From Neoroseomonas lacus (GTDB lineage: Bacteria; Pseudomonadota; Alphaproteobacteria; Acetobacterales; Acetobacteraceae), in contig NZ_BMKW01000004.1 of the NCBI RefSeq assembly GCF_014644535.1, positions 186,001 to 250,000 on the forward strand: a DNA stretch of 64,000 nt. The letters are read 5' to 3'. The notes beneath the pieces were generated by a model, which was not told the DNA's origin, ran no database searches, and saw only the letters and a program-made list of their open reading frames with translations. Within the stretch, counting starts at the first letter, position 1, and every line of letters begins with the position of its first letter. Shown here one piece after another: positions 53,703 to 63,429 of this stretch. Position numbers and translations under genes: made by a program.

Positions 53703-54571
53703 CGCAACGTCGGGTCGAGCTTATCTCGCAGCCAGTCGCCGACAATGGAAATGGCCAGCGTCGTCAGGATGATGGTGAAGGCGGGGGCGAGCAGGATCCA
53801 CGGCGCCCGCGTCAGATACTCGCGCCCATAGCCGACCATGTTGCCCAGCGAGGTCGCCGGCGGCTGCACGCCGAGGCCGAGGAAGGACAGCCCGCTTTCC
53901 AGCAGGATCACCTCGGGGAAGGCGAGCGTCATCGAGATGATGAGCGTCGAGGCGATGTTCGGCAGGATATGCCGCGCATAGACGCGCAGCGGCCGCGCGC
54001 CGAGCTGCCGCACCGCCGCCGCATAACCCTGCGCGCCGGCGCTGATCGCCAGCCCGCGCGCAATGCGGGCGTAGCGTTCCCAGGCGTGGAAGCCGAGCAG
54101 CACGATGAACAGCCACAATGAATTGCCGAAGAAGGCGAGCACCGCCAGCGCCAGGATGAGGAAGGGGAGGGCGGCCGAGAAATCCACCAACGCCAGCACC
54201 GCCTGTTCCACCAACCCGCGGAAATGCGCCGCGAGGAAGCCCATGGTGGTGCCGAAGGCGGCGCCGATGATGGTGGCGCCGAAGGCGATCAGCAGGCTCA
54301 TGCGAATGGAATGGATGAGACGCGACAACACGTCGCGGCCCAACTCGTCGGTACCAAGCGGATGCGCCCAGACGCCACCGAACCCGATCGGCGGCGACAG
54401 CCGGTTGCGCAGGTCGAGCGCGGTATAGCCATAGGGGCTGATGATGTCGGCAAGAAAGGCGACCGCCAGCATCAGCAAGATCCAGCCGAGCCCGATGGCG
54501 ACACCGGGCGGGATGTGCAGCCGCGCCTTGGCGGGGGCCGCGACCGGCGCGGCGATGGCGAGATCCGACAT
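53699..54571 (-). CDS. Oligopeptide-type ABC transporter permease (DppC/OppC family)
   Basis: A 290-residue permease with six transmembrane segments. Family motifs are HPLGTDELGRDVLSRLIHSI near the N-terminus and the EAA-type loop AAAVRQLGARPLRVYARHIL, followed by SFLGLGVQPPATSLGNMV. ATG 54571 overlaps the DppB-type stop by one base. Last gene of the operon with the phosphonate monoester hydrolase. Confidence 0.93.
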   Translation of the reverse strand: MSDLAIAAPVAAPAKARLHIPPGVAIGLGWILLMLAVAFLADIISPYGYTALDLRNRLSPPIGFGGVWAHPLGTDELGRDVLSRLIHSIRMSLLIAFGATIIGAAFGTTMGFLAAHFRGLVEQAVLALVDFSAALPFLILALAVLAFFGNSLWLFIVLLGFHAWERYARIARGLAISAGAQGYAAAVRQLGARPLRVYARHILPNIASTLIISMTLAFPEVILLESGLSFLGLGVQPPATSLGNMVGYGREYLTRAPWILLAPAFTIILTTLAISIVGDWLRDKLDPTLR

Positions 54572-55506
54572 CAGCCCGCCCCCCCGGCGCGCGATTGGCG
54601 CAGTCTCGGGTCGAGCGCGCCGTAGAGCAGATCGACTACGAAGTTCGAGCTCACCATGGTGATCGCCACTAGCAACAGGATGCACTGCACGACGGCGAGG
54701 TCGCGATTGGCCACCGCCACCACCAGCAGCCGCCCGACGCCCGGCCAGGAAAACACGCTCTCCACCACCACCGCGCCGGCGATCAGGCTGCCCACCATGA
54801 AGCCGACGATGGTCACGGTCGGGATGGCGGCGTTGGGCAGCGCATGGCCGCGCACCACGGCGTGCCACGGCACGCCCTTGGCACTCGCCGTGCGGATATA
54901 GGGCTGGCCGAGCACTTCCAGCATCGCCGAGCGGGTGAAGCGCGCCAGCACCGCCGCGCCGCCGACGCCGAGCGTCACGACCGGCAGCACCGCATGCCGC
55001 CAAGTCCCGTCACCGCCCGAAGGCAGCCAGCCAAGTTGCACGGCGAACACCAGCACCAGCAGCAGGCCAAGCACGAAGGACGGCACGGTGAAGCCCATCA
55101 CCGCCAGCGTCATCACCACCCGGTCGGTCAGCGAATTGCGGTGCAGCGCGGCGTAGATGCCGGCCGGCACGCCGATGCCGATCTTGATGGCGAGCGCCGG
55201 CAGCGTCAGCGCCAATGTCGCCGGGATGCGTTCCGCGACAAGCTGGATGGCATCGCGTCCATCGCGCATCGAGCGGCCGAGATCGCCGTGCAGGATGGCG
55301 TTGAAGTACTTCACATATTGTACCCAGAGCGACTCATCGAGCCCCCAGGCGGTGCGGAACGCCTCGACCGCCTCGGGCGGCGCATCGACGCTCATGATCA
55401 GCAGCGCGGGGTCGCCCGACAGGCGCAGCACCACGAAGGCGAAGGTCACCACCATGGCGATGGTCAGCAGCGCGCGAAGCAGCCGCGTGGCAAGGTAGCG
55501 CAGCAT
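54571..55506 (-). CDS. Oligopeptide-type ABC transporter permease (DppB/OppB family)
   Basis: A 311-residue permease starting MLRYLATRLLRALLTIAMVV at ATG 55506. DLGRSMRDGRDAIQLVAERI and the coupling loop RTASAKGVPWHAVVRGHALP are family-typical, as is ESVFSWPGVGRLLVVAVANR. It starts two bases after the ATPase gene's stop. Confidence 0.93.
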   Translation of the reverse strand: MLRYLATRLLRALLTIAMVVTFAFVVLRLSGDPALLIMSVDAPPEAVEAFRTAWGLDESLWVQYVKYFNAILHGDLGRSMRDGRDAIQLVAERIPATLALTLPALAIKIGIGVPAGIYAALHRNSLTDRVVMTLAVMGFTVPSFVLGLLLVLVFAVQLGWLPSGGDGTWRHAVLPVVTLGVGGAAVLARFTRSAMLEVLGQPYIRTASAKGVPWHAVVRGHALPNAAIPTVTIVGFMVGSLIAGAVVVESVFSWPGVGRLLVVAVANRDLAVVQCILLLVAITMVSSNFVVDLLYGALDPRLRQSRAGGAG

Positions 55507-55508
55507 GT

Positions 55509-56495
55509 CTATGCAGCCTTCGCGATGGCGGCCGGCTCGGCCAGGTGGCAGGCGACGCGGCGACCGTCGGGATGGTCGCGCAGGCTCGGCGCTTCGGTCG
55601 AACAACGGGCGACCGCGACCGGACAGCGCGGATGGAAGGGGCAGCCGCTCGGGCGCGCCGCCGGGTTCGGCGGATCGCCCTGCAGCACGATACGATTGCC
55701 GCCACGGCCGGGATGCGGGATCGCCGAGACCAGCGCCCGCGTATAGGGGTGCTGGGCGTCATGCAGCAGCGCGTCGGGCGTTCCTTCCTCGACGATCGTG
55801 CCGAGATACATCACGGCGACGCGTTCGCTCACCTGGCGTACCGCGCGCAGATCGTGGCTGATGAACAGCACCGCCATGCCGTGTTCGGCCTGCAACTCCA
55901 CCAGCAGGTTCATCACCTGCGCCTGGATCGAGACATCGAGCGCGCTGATCGGTTCATCACAGACTAGCAAGGCGGGCTCGGTGGCGAGTGCGCGCGCCAT
56001 CACCACACGTTGCCGCTGCCCGCCCGAGAGTTCATGCGGATAACGCAGCGCCTGGTCGGGCCGCAGGCCGACATTGCGCAGCAGCGCCTCGACCCGGGCG
56101 GCACGCGCAGCGGCATCACCGATACCGTGGATCTCAAGCGGCTCGGCAATCTGCGCGGCGACATTCATGCGACGGTCGAGCGCGCCGAGCGGGTCCTGGA
56201 ACACCATCTGCATGCGCGCGCGCATCGCCCGCCAGGCGGCGGTGCCGGGCGGCGGCATGATGCGCCCCTCGAATTCGACGCTGCCGGCATCAGGGGTCTC
56301 AAGGCCGAGCACCATGCGCCCGGTGGTGGATTTGCCGCAGCCCGATTCCCCAACCAGGCCGAGCGTACGGCCGCGTTCGAGGGTGAGCGAGACACCGGCC
56401 ACCGCGGTGATGTCCACTGAGCGGCCGAGCAGGCCGCGACGCATGCCATAGCGGCGCACCAGGTCGCGCGCCTGGAGCAACGGGGTGTTCCTCAT
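55509..56495 (-). CDS. Oligopeptide-type ABC transporter ATPase (DppF/OppF family)
   Basis: A 328-residue ATPase: Walker [10 protein letters not shown], signature LSGGQRQR, Walker B LLVCDEPISALD and the C-terminal oligopeptide domain with CPFHPRCPVAVARC, whose Cys cluster can bind an iron-sulfur centre in relatives. It overlaps the partner ATPase stop by four bases (ATGA). Confidence 0.94.
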   Translation of the reverse strand: MRNTPLLQARDLVRRYGMRRGLLGRSVDITAVAGVSLTLERGRTLGLVGESGCGKSTTGRMVLGLETPDAGSVEFEGRIMPPPGTAAWRAMRARMQMVFQDPLGALDRRMNVAAQIAEPLEIHGIGDAAARAARVEALLRNVGLRPDQALRYPHELSGGQRQRVVMARALATEPALLVCDEPISALDVSIQAQVMNLLVELQAEHGMAVLFISHDLRAVRQVSERVAVMYLGTIVEEGTPDALLHDAQHPYTRALVSAIPHPGRGGNRIVLQGDPPNPAARPSGCPFHPRCPVAVARCSTEAPSLRDHPDGRRVACHLAEPAAIAKAA

Positions 56496-57454
56496 GCCGG
56501 CACCATCTCGCGGACGGCGAGGATGCAGGCGGCACTATGCGCGTCGCCGACCGCGACATGGGCCGGAATGCGCGCCTGACAGGCGGCGCTCGCATGGGGG
56601 CAGCGCGGCGCGAAGGCGCAGCCGGGCGGCATCGCCCAAGGCTCCGGCACGCCGCCGGGAATCGCGGCGAGCGGCTTGCGCGGCCCGTCGATCGGCGGCA
56701 GCGCGGCGAGCAGGCCCTGCGTGTAGGGATGCGTCGGGCGGGCGAACAACGAGGCAGCCGCCGCCTGTTCGACGATGCGCCCGGCATACATCACGGCGAC
56801 TTCGTCGCAGGTCTCGGCGACAACGCCGAGATCATGGGAGATCAGCACCAGCGCCATGCCCATCTCACGCCGCAGACGGTTCAGCAGATCAAGGATCTGC
56901 GCCTGGATGGTGACGTCGAGTGCCGTGGTCGGTTCATCCGCCACCAGCAATTCGGGCTGGCCGGCCAGCGCCATCGCGATCATCACGCGCTGGTTCTGCC
57001 CGCCCGAGAGTTCATGCGGATAGGCGTCGAGCCGGCGCGCCGCATCGGGAATGCCGACCAGGTCGAACAGTCGCTTCGCCTCGGCGCGCGCGGCGCCGCC
57101 AGTGATGCCGCGATGCAGGCGCAACGCCTCGACGACCTGCGTGCCGAGACGATGCACCGGATTCAGGCTGCTCGCCGGGTCCTGGAAGATCATGGCGACG
57201 CGGCCGCCGCGCACGCGATCGAGCGTCGCCGGCGGGGCCGCCAGGATCTCGTCGCCCGCCAGCCGGACCGAACCGGTGACCCGCGCGCGCCCCGGCAGCA
57301 AGCCGAGCGCTGCAAGCCATGTCACCGACTTGCCGCAGCCGGATTCGCCAACCATGCCGAGCGCGCCGCCTGGCGGGATATTCAGATCGACACCGCGCAA
57401 TGCCGGCACACCGTCGAAACTGACGGCGAGGTCGCGGATCGTGACCAAGCTCAT
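56492..57454 (-). CDS. Oligopeptide-type ABC transporter ATPase (DppD/OppD family)
   Basis: A 320-residue ATPase: Walker A GESGCGKS, signature LSGGQNQR, Walker [13 protein letters not shown], and C-terminal [17 protein letters not shown] 57454 is chosen because [20 protein letters not shown] follows directly. It lies 83 bases downstream of the first binding-protein gene; that gap shows no terminator. Confidence 0.93.
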   Translation of the reverse strand: MSLVTIRDLAVSFDGVPALRGVDLNIPPGGALGMVGESGCGKSVTWLAALGLLPGRARVTGSVRLAGDEILAAPPATLDRVRGGRVAMIFQDPASSLNPVHRLGTQVVEALRLHRGITGGAARAEAKRLFDLVGIPDAARRLDAYPHELSGGQNQRVMIAMALAGQPELLVADEPTTALDVTIQAQILDLLNRLRREMGMALVLISHDLGVVAETCDEVAVMYAGRIVEQAAAASLFARPTHPYTQGLLAALPPIDGPRKPLAAIPGGVPEPWAMPPGCAFAPRCPHASAACQARIPAHVAVGDAHSAACILAVREMVPA

Positions 57455-57537
57455 ATCGGCAGGACCAGGGCGTGGGCGCGCCCGGCGCCCTCGATCATGC
57501 GGCGAGAACCGGCGCCTCGAACCATCTTGGTCATCGG

Positions 57538-59154
57538 TCAGACCCCCCAGTTGCTGGCGCGGAAATCCATCAGGAATGCCTGCGCGGCACGCCAGCGAAT
57601 GTCCTTCCGCTTGGCTGTGAAGGTCGCTGTCTGGTGCAGCACCGTGTAGAGCGGGTCCTCGCGCTCGGCGATCTCGAGCATGCGGCGGAACACCACGCGA
57701 CGACGCGGACGATCGGTGCTGGTCTCGAGCTCCACCGAAAGCCGGTTGAATTCCTCGTTGCGCGATTCGCCGACCTGCTGGCTCTGCCCCTGCGGTCCGA
57801 AGGACGCGGAGATCGAGGAGACCGGGTCGCTGAACACCGCGCTGTTCGACCAGTCGCGCACGGCGCGCGGACTGTTGCGATCGAAGATCTGGCCCCAGTT
57901 CTCCTTCATGTCGATCTGCACGTTGAGACCGACCTGGCGCCACATCTCGACCAGGATCTGCGCCGTGGCGGTCTGGTTGGTGTAGTAGTTGTTCAGCAGG
58001 CGATACGGGATCGGGTCGCCGCGATAGCCGGCCTCGCCCAGCAGGCGGCGCGCCTCGGCGGGGTCGAAGGCGGGCACCGACCAATCCGCCTGGAACATCT
58101 CGCCATAATATTCCCATTGCAGCCCCTTCGGCACCGCGGTGCGTCCGGCCCACAGGCTGTCGACGATCACCTGGCGATCGATCGAGTGCGTGAAGGCGCG
58201 GCGCACACGCGCATCGCGCAGCTGCGGATGGTTGGTGTCGAACACGGTCAGGCGGTGATTGGTGATGGTGCTGCCCACCACTTCGAAACGCAGGTTGCGT
58301 TCGATATCGACGATCTGGTCCGGGTTCACGTCACAGGCGAAGTCGTATTCGCCGGACAGCAAGCCATTCACGCGCGACGCTGCCTCGGGCACTTCGACGA
58401 AGCGGATGCGCCGCAGCGGTGGCCGGCCGCCCCAGTACTCGTCGAAGGCTTCCAGCACCAAGTCGCGGTCGGGGCGGAATTCGGCGACACGGTAAGGCCC
58501 CGTGCCGATCGGCTTGCGTGCCCAGGCAAGCCAGCTCTCCGCCTCGGCGAAGCCGCGCTGCGAGCCGATCATGCCGACATTACGCGCAATGCGGCCTTCG
58601 AGTGTGACATCCGGCGTGCGGTTAACGAAGCGGACAACGCCAGGTCTCACAATCTCGATGCGTTCGAAGCCCGGATAGGTCCGCCGGGCGATCGCCGGCA
58701 CCTCGGGCGGTGGTGCCTTGCCGGCCGCACCGGCGGCGCTGCTGCTGAACAGTGTCGCACCGGCCTGCTGCCCGCCCGCGCCCCAGAGCCGTTCCGGCCC
58801 GAAGGAGAAGACGACATCCTCGGCCGTCATCACATCGCCATTGTGGAAGCGTACGCCCTGCCGCAGGTCGAGCTCCACCGTGCGGTCGTCGATGCGCCGC
58901 CAGGCGGTGGCAAGGCCCGGCCGCAGCGACAGGTCGCCGATCCAATCCGTGTCGATCAGCATCTCGGCATAGCAGCCGAAGACGCGGCTGCCGACATTGG
59001 ACTGCTCGCGCGCCATCTCCAGCGTATTGCTGTTCACCACCTTCTGAACGGCGATGGTGATGGCAGGTCGCTGATCCGCCTGGGCGAGGCCCGGGCGCGG
59101 CAGCGTCAGCGCGGCGGCGCCTGCCAGCGCCGCCCGGCGGGTCAGCTTGGTCAT
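57538..59154 (-). CDS. Family 5 extracellular solute-binding protein, paralogue 1
   Basis: A 538-residue binding protein with a Tat-like signal (TRRAALAGAAALTLPRPGLA). SBP_bac_5 features are LRQGVRFHNGDVMTAEDVVF, GTGPYRVAEFRPDRDLVLEA, EYWGGRPPLRRIRFVEVPE and AFDPAEARRLLGEAGYRG. It is very similar to its upstream neighbour along its whole length, with changes concentrated in the middle (SSSAAGAAGKAPPPEV) and near DPVSSISASFGPQGQ. The pair probably arose by tandem duplication and may differ in ligand preference. Confidence 0.93.
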   Translation of the reverse strand: MTKLTRRAALAGAAALTLPRPGLAQADQRPAITIAVQKVVNSNTLEMAREQSNVGSRVFGCYAEMLIDTDWIGDLSLRPGLATAWRRIDDRTVELDLRQGVRFHNGDVMTAEDVVFSFGPERLWGAGGQQAGATLFSSSAAGAAGKAPPPEVPAIARRTYPGFERIEIVRPGVVRFVNRTPDVTLEGRIARNVGMIGSQRGFAEAESWLAWARKPIGTGPYRVAEFRPDRDLVLEAFDEYWGGRPPLRRIRFVEVPEAASRVNGLLSGEYDFACDVNPDQIVDIERNLRFEVVGSTITNHRLTVFDTNHPQLRDARVRRAFTHSIDRQVIVDSLWAGRTAVPKGLQWEYYGEMFQADWSVPAFDPAEARRLLGEAGYRGDPIPYRLLNNYYTNQTATAQILVEMWRQVGLNVQIDMKENWGQIFDRNSPRAVRDWSNSAVFSDPVSSISASFGPQGQSQQVGESRNEEFNRLSVELETSTDRPRRRVVFRRMLEIAEREDPLYTVLHQTATFTAKRKDIRWRAAQAFLMDFRASNWGV

Positions 59155-59158
59155 GGCC

Positions 59159-60781
59159 TCACGCGCCCCAATTGCTGGCGCGGAAGTCCATCGCGAAGGC
59201 CGGCGCGACCTTCCAGCGGATATCCTTGCGCTTCGCCGTGAAGGTCGCGTTCTGGTGCAGCACGGTGTAGGCGGGGTCCTCGCGCTCGGCGATCACCAGC
59301 ATGCGCTGGAACACGACCCGGCGACGCGCGCGATCGGTGCTGGTCTCGAGTTCGACCGACAAGCGGTTGAACTCATCATTCGACCATTCGCCAACCTGCT
59401 GCTGCTGGCCGTTCGGCCCGTGCTGGTTGACCAGTGAGGAAACCGGATCGCTGAACAGCCCCGAATTCGACCAGTCGCGCACCGCGCGCGTCGGCGAACG
59501 CTCGAGGATCTGCGACCAGTTCTCCTTCATCTCGATCTGCACGTTGAGCCCGACCTGGCGCCACATCTCGACCAGGATCTGCGCCGTGCCGACCTGGCCG
59601 GTGTAGTAGTTGTTCAGCAGGCGGTACGGGATCGGCTCGCCGCGATAACCCGCCTCGCGCAGCAGGCGCCGCGCCTCGGCCGGGTCGTAGGCCGGCACCG
59701 ACCAGTCGGCGATGAACATGTCGCCGTAGAATTCCCACTGCAGCCCCTTCGGGATCACGGTGCGCCCGGCCCACAGGCTATCGACGATCGCCTGCCGGTC
59801 GATCGCATGGGTGAAGGCGCGACGCACCAGCGGGTTGCGCAGCTGCGCATGGTTCTTGTCGAACACCGTCAGGCGATGGTTCGGGATGGTGCCGCCGACC
59901 ACCTCGAAGGCGGCGTTGCGCTCGATGCCGCTGATCTGGTCGGGCGGGATGTCGCAGGCGAACTGGTATTCGCCCGACAGCAGCCCGTTCACGCGCGAGG
60001 CGACTTCCGGCACCTCGACGAAGCGGATCTGGCGCAGCGGCGGACGCCCGCCCCAATACTCGTCATGCGCGACCAACGTCAGCGAATGGTCGGCGCGGAA
60101 TTCCGCGACCTTGTACGGGCCGGTGGTGACCGGCTGGCGCGACCAGTCGAGCCAGGTCGGCGCCGCCTCGAAGCCACGCTGGCTGCCGATCTCGCTGCCA
60201 TAGCGCGCGAGGCGGCCTTCCAGCGTGACGTCCGGCGTGCGGTTGATCCAACGCACCGTATGGCGGTCGACGATCTCGAAGCGCTGGAAGCCGGGGAAGG
60301 AACGATTGGCCACCGCCGGTACTTCGATCGGCAGTTCCTTGCCGCCGCGCGTCGGCATGCCCTCGCCGACGCGGATCGTGCTGCCGCTGTTCGGGCCATT
60401 CGGGCCGAACATGCGGTCATTGCCGAAGGAGAAGACAACATCCTCCGCCGTCAGCTCCTCGCCATTGTGGAACTTCACGCCCGGGCGGAGCTTGAACTCG
60501 ACCACGCTGTCGCTGATGCGCCGGTTCTCGACGGCGAGCACCGGGACGGTCTCTAGACGGCTGCCGTAGTCGCGCCCGAGCAGCCCTTCCCAGATCGAGG
60601 TGAGCAGCACGCGCTCGCCGACATTGGATTGTTCGCGCAGTGGCTCCAGCGTGTTGGAGTTCGACACCTTCTGCACCGCAACGGTGATGGACGGCCGCTG
60701 GTCGGCCTGGGCCAAGGCGACGCGCGGCAGGGTGAGCAGGCCGGCGCCGCCGGCAAGTAGGGATCGACGATCGAGGCGCAT
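59159..60781 (-). CDS. Family 5 extracellular solute-binding protein, paralogue 2
   Basis: A 540-residue binding protein, only four bases upstream of paralogue 1. The signal is Tat-like (DRRSLLAGGAGLLTLPRVALA). LRPGVKFHNGEELTAEDVVF, TTGPYKVAEFRADHSLTLVA and ACDIPPDQISGIERN align with the partner. It follows the phosphonate monoester hydrolase gene by 22 bases, so hydrolase, two receptors and one ABC importer form one unit. Confidence 0.93.
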   Translation of the reverse strand: MRLDRRSLLAGGAGLLTLPRVALAQADQRPSITVAVQKVSNSNTLEPLREQSNVGERVLLTSIWEGLLGRDYGSRLETVPVLAVENRRISDSVVEFKLRPGVKFHNGEELTAEDVVFSFGNDRMFGPNGPNSGSTIRVGEGMPTRGGKELPIEVPAVANRSFPGFQRFEIVDRHTVRWINRTPDVTLEGRLARYGSEIGSQRGFEAAPTWLDWSRQPVTTGPYKVAEFRADHSLTLVAHDEYWGGRPPLRQIRFVEVPEVASRVNGLLSGEYQFACDIPPDQISGIERNAAFEVVGGTIPNHRLTVFDKNHAQLRNPLVRRAFTHAIDRQAIVDSLWAGRTVIPKGLQWEFYGDMFIADWSVPAYDPAEARRLLREAGYRGEPIPYRLLNNYYTGQVGTAQILVEMWRQVGLNVQIEMKENWSQILERSPTRAVRDWSNSGLFSDPVSSLVNQHGPNGQQQQVGEWSNDEFNRLSVELETSTDRARRRVVFQRMLVIAEREDPAYTVLHQNATFTAKRKDIRWKVAPAFAMDFRASNWGA

Positions 60782-60803
60782 GGAGGGGGTTCCTTCGTCG
60801 CGG

Positions 60804-62345
60804 TCAGGCGGTGGGGGCGAGGCGATTTTCCAGGCCGTGCGGCGTGGCGCGCAGATGCGTCAGCGTCCGCTCGGCGTGGTTCATGCGATGCGACAGCGCG
60901 AGCTGCGCGTAGTCGCGTATCTCGGCGGCATGGGCGGGGTCCTGCGCCAGGTTGGTGAACTGGTGCGGGTCCTTCTCAAGGTCGAAGAACAGCGGCGGCA
61001 GTGCGGCGAAATGCACGTATTTGCGCCGCTCATCCTGCACCACCATCAGCGATGCTTCGTCCATGCCGAGGCCCAGCACGCCCTCCGGCTGGCTGTAGTA
61101 GACGTCGCGGAAGTCGTATTCATAGGTGAGGAAGCGCCGCCAATCGGCCGGCCGGCTGCCATGCACCACCGGCAGGATCGAGCGCCCGTCGCAGCTGCGC
61201 GGAATCTCGCCGCCCAGCCAGTCGAGGATGGTCGGCATCACGTCGACGCTCTCGGTGAAGGCGGCCTCAATGCGCCCGGCGTTTTCGGGCGCGTCGGGGT
61301 CCTTCACCACCAGCGGCACGCGGAAGCTCTCGTCGAAATAGCCGATCTTGCCGAGCAGGTGATGGTCGCCGAGCTGCTCGCCATGGTCAGAGGTGAAGAT
61401 CACCATCGTCTCGTCCCACTGCCCGGTCTCGTCCAGGTAGTCGAAGACGCGGCCAAGACAGTCATCGACCTCGCTGATCATGCCGGCATAGGTGGCGCGC
61501 ATCTGCGCGATCTCGGCGGCGTCGAGTTCCGCGCCACGCCCATCGGCGCGCTCGAAGAAGGAGGCCTGGCGGATGGCGTCCAGATAGTGGCCGAGCAACG
61601 GATGCTGCGCCGCTTCCGCCTCGGCGCTGGCGGCGCGGATGGGCGCCGGCATGTCCTCTGGCCTGTACATGGCGTGGTAGGGCGCGGAGGCGACGAAAGG
61701 CGGATGCGGACGCCAATAGCCCAGATGCAGGAACCAGGGCTTGTCACCCTTGCCCTTCAGATAGGTCAGCGCGCGTTCCGTGAAGTACGCGCTGTCGGAC
61801 AGCGCTGCCGGAATGCGGCAGGGCAGGGCGGTCGCACCCGGCACGGCGTCCTCGCCTTCAGGCAGCCAGATATCGGTGCGGCGATCCGGCAGGGGGTAGC
61901 CTGTCTGCGCGAGCCAGCCGAAATACCCATCCATCGAAGGCTCGAAGGCCCCTACGCTGCGGAACCCATCCATCAGGTCGCCCAGCGTGGTGAAGCGGGG
62001 GTCGCGCGGCCCGGTGGTGCGCGGGTCGGGCGTGGAGGTGGTGTAGCCGATCAATGCCGGGTCATAGCCGGTGAAGCGCAACGCCTTGCCCAGATTCATG
62101 TGCCGCGCATCGAGTGGCACCGTGTTCTGCACGGCGCGATGGTTCATCAGATACTGGCCGGTCAGGAGCGAGGCGCGCGCCGGCCCGCAGGGCACCGCGG
62201 TCGTCACATGGTTGCGGAAGGTCACGCCCTCGCGGCACAGCCTGTCGAGATTGGGCGTCCGCAGCCATGTCGCGCCCAGATGCGGGACGAAGTCCGCCCG
62301 CCACTGATCGACCACGATGAGCAATACGTTCCGTCGTCCCGCCAT
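60804..62345 (-). CDS. Phosphonate monoester hydrolase (sulfatase superfamily)
   Basis: A 513-residue enzyme from ATG 62345. It matches, from memory and nearly residue by residue, the Rhizobium/Burkholderia phosphonate monoester hydrolase: NVLLIVVDQWRADF, LGKALRFTGYDPALIGYTTS and PFVASAPYHAMYRPEDMPAP. The formylglycine motif is CGPAR with Cys53; metal ligands are in VVDQWR and SDHGEQLGDHH. It hydrolyses phosphonate monoesters and, promiscuously, phosphodiesters and sulfate esters. No signal peptide, so substrates must be imported, presumably by the co-encoded ABC transporter. First gene of the operon. Confidence 0.93.
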   Translation of the reverse strand: MAGRRNVLLIVVDQWRADFVPHLGATWLRTPNLDRLCREGVTFRNHVTTAVPCGPARASLLTGQYLMNHRAVQNTVPLDARHMNLGKALRFTGYDPALIGYTTSTPDPRTTGPRDPRFTTLGDLMDGFRSVGAFEPSMDGYFGWLAQTGYPLPDRRTDIWLPEGEDAVPGATALPCRIPAALSDSAYFTERALTYLKGKGDKPWFLHLGYWRPHPPFVASAPYHAMYRPEDMPAPIRAASAEAEAAQHPLLGHYLDAIRQASFFERADGRGAELDAAEIAQMRATYAGMISEVDDCLGRVFDYLDETGQWDETMVIFTSDHGEQLGDHHLLGKIGYFDESFRVPLVVKDPDAPENAGRIEAAFTESVDVMPTILDWLGGEIPRSCDGRSILPVVHGSRPADWRRFLTYEYDFRDVYYSQPEGVLGLGMDEASLMVVQDERRKYVHFAALPPLFFDLEKDPHQFTNLAQDPAHAAEIRDYAQLALSHRMNHAERTLTHLRATPHGLENRLAPTA

Positions 62346-62524
62346 GCCTTCAGCCCCCAACAGTGGCGGCGGGTTAACCCAGGCTGGCGACGATGCGATG
62401 ACGACTGTGTTGCGATCCTGTGATGGCGGGCCCGCGCGGCGGCCGGCGTATGGATGACCACCACGCTTGCCCGTAAACGGCTTCCGACGCACCCTGCCCG
62501 GGCCCGAAGGGCTGGAGGAAACGC

Positions 62525-63277
62525 ATGGAACTCAAAGGCGCAGTCGCCCTGGTCACGGGCGGCAATGGCGGACTCGGGCAGCGCATCTGTCATGCCCTGG
62601 CGCGCGAAGGCGCTCATATCGCCGTGATGTACGCGGCGAGCCGCGACCAGGCCGAGGCTGTCGCGCGCGACATCGCCGCCACCCATGGCGTGCAGGCCGC
62701 CGCCTTCGCCTGCGACATCACCGATGGCGCCGCGGTCACGCAGCTTGTCGCTGGTGTCACCGCCCATTTCGGCCGGCTCGACATCCTGGTGAACGACGCC
62801 GCCTTCAACAAGGCGATCCCGTTTCCCGACCTCGATTCGCTGACCGAGGAGGTCTGGCAGAAGATCATGGCGGTCAACCTCACCGGCCCGATGCGGCTGA
62901 CCAAGGCGGTCGCCCCAGTGATGAAGGCGCAGGGCCAGGGACGCATCATCAACATCGCCTCGGTTGCCGGGCTGACCCCGACCGGGTCGTCCATCGCCTA
63001 TGCGGTCTCCAAGGCCGGGCTGATTCACCTGACGCGCTGCATGGCGGTCGCCCTCGCCCCCGAGACGCTGGTCAACTGTGTCGCGCCCGGGCTGCTCGAC
63101 GGCACCCGCGCCACCGCCAATCTCCGCCCCGAGCAGGTTCAGAACGCCGCGGGCAATGCCCTGCTGAAGAAGCCGGCGGACAAGGATGACTGCGCCGACA
63201 TGGTCGTCACCATGTGCCGCACCGGCACGATGACCGGCCAGACCGTGGTGATCGACGCCGGCCGCGTCTTCCACTGA
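62525..63277 (+). CDS. Short-chain dehydrogenase/reductase (SDR)
   Basis: A 250-residue classical SDR. The cofactor motif is TGGNGGLG (residues 11-18); the NNAG-equivalent is NDAA at 90-93. The catalytic triad is Ser146, Tyr159 and Lys163 (IASVAGL ... YAVSKAG). GAGG lies just before ATG 62525. It reduces or oxidises a carbonyl/alcohol with NAD(P); the substrate is unknown. Divergent from the phosphonate hydrolase operon, with 179 bases between that hold both promoters but no clear palindrome. Confidence 0.92.
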   Translation: MELKGAVALVTGGNGGLGQRICHALAREGAHIAVMYAASRDQAEAVARDIAATHGVQAAAFACDITDGAAVTQLVAGVTAHFGRLDILVNDAAFNKAIPFPDLDSLTEEVWQKIMAVNLTGPMRLTKAVAPVMKAQGQGRIINIASVAGLTPTGSSIAYAVSKAGLIHLTRCMAVALAPETLVNCVAPGLLDGTRATANLRPEQVQNAAGNALLKKPADKDDCADMVVTMCRTGTMTGQTVVIDAGRVFH

Positions 63278-63429
63278 GAGGTTGTTTGGAAGCGCACCAA
63301 CTGGCGCGTTTCCGTGTCCGGCACCGGCCTGGCCAAACAGGTTCTGACCGCCGCCCCCCGCCCGGCGCATGCCAGACCCGGGCCGGGGAGGCCTTTTCCC
63401 TCACAGCGCGTTAGGCGAAATATTTCTCC

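Noticed and set aside
57472..59241. 589-codon plus-strand open frame
   Set aside because: Antisense to the solute-binding protein gene; no recognisable domain or ribosome site.
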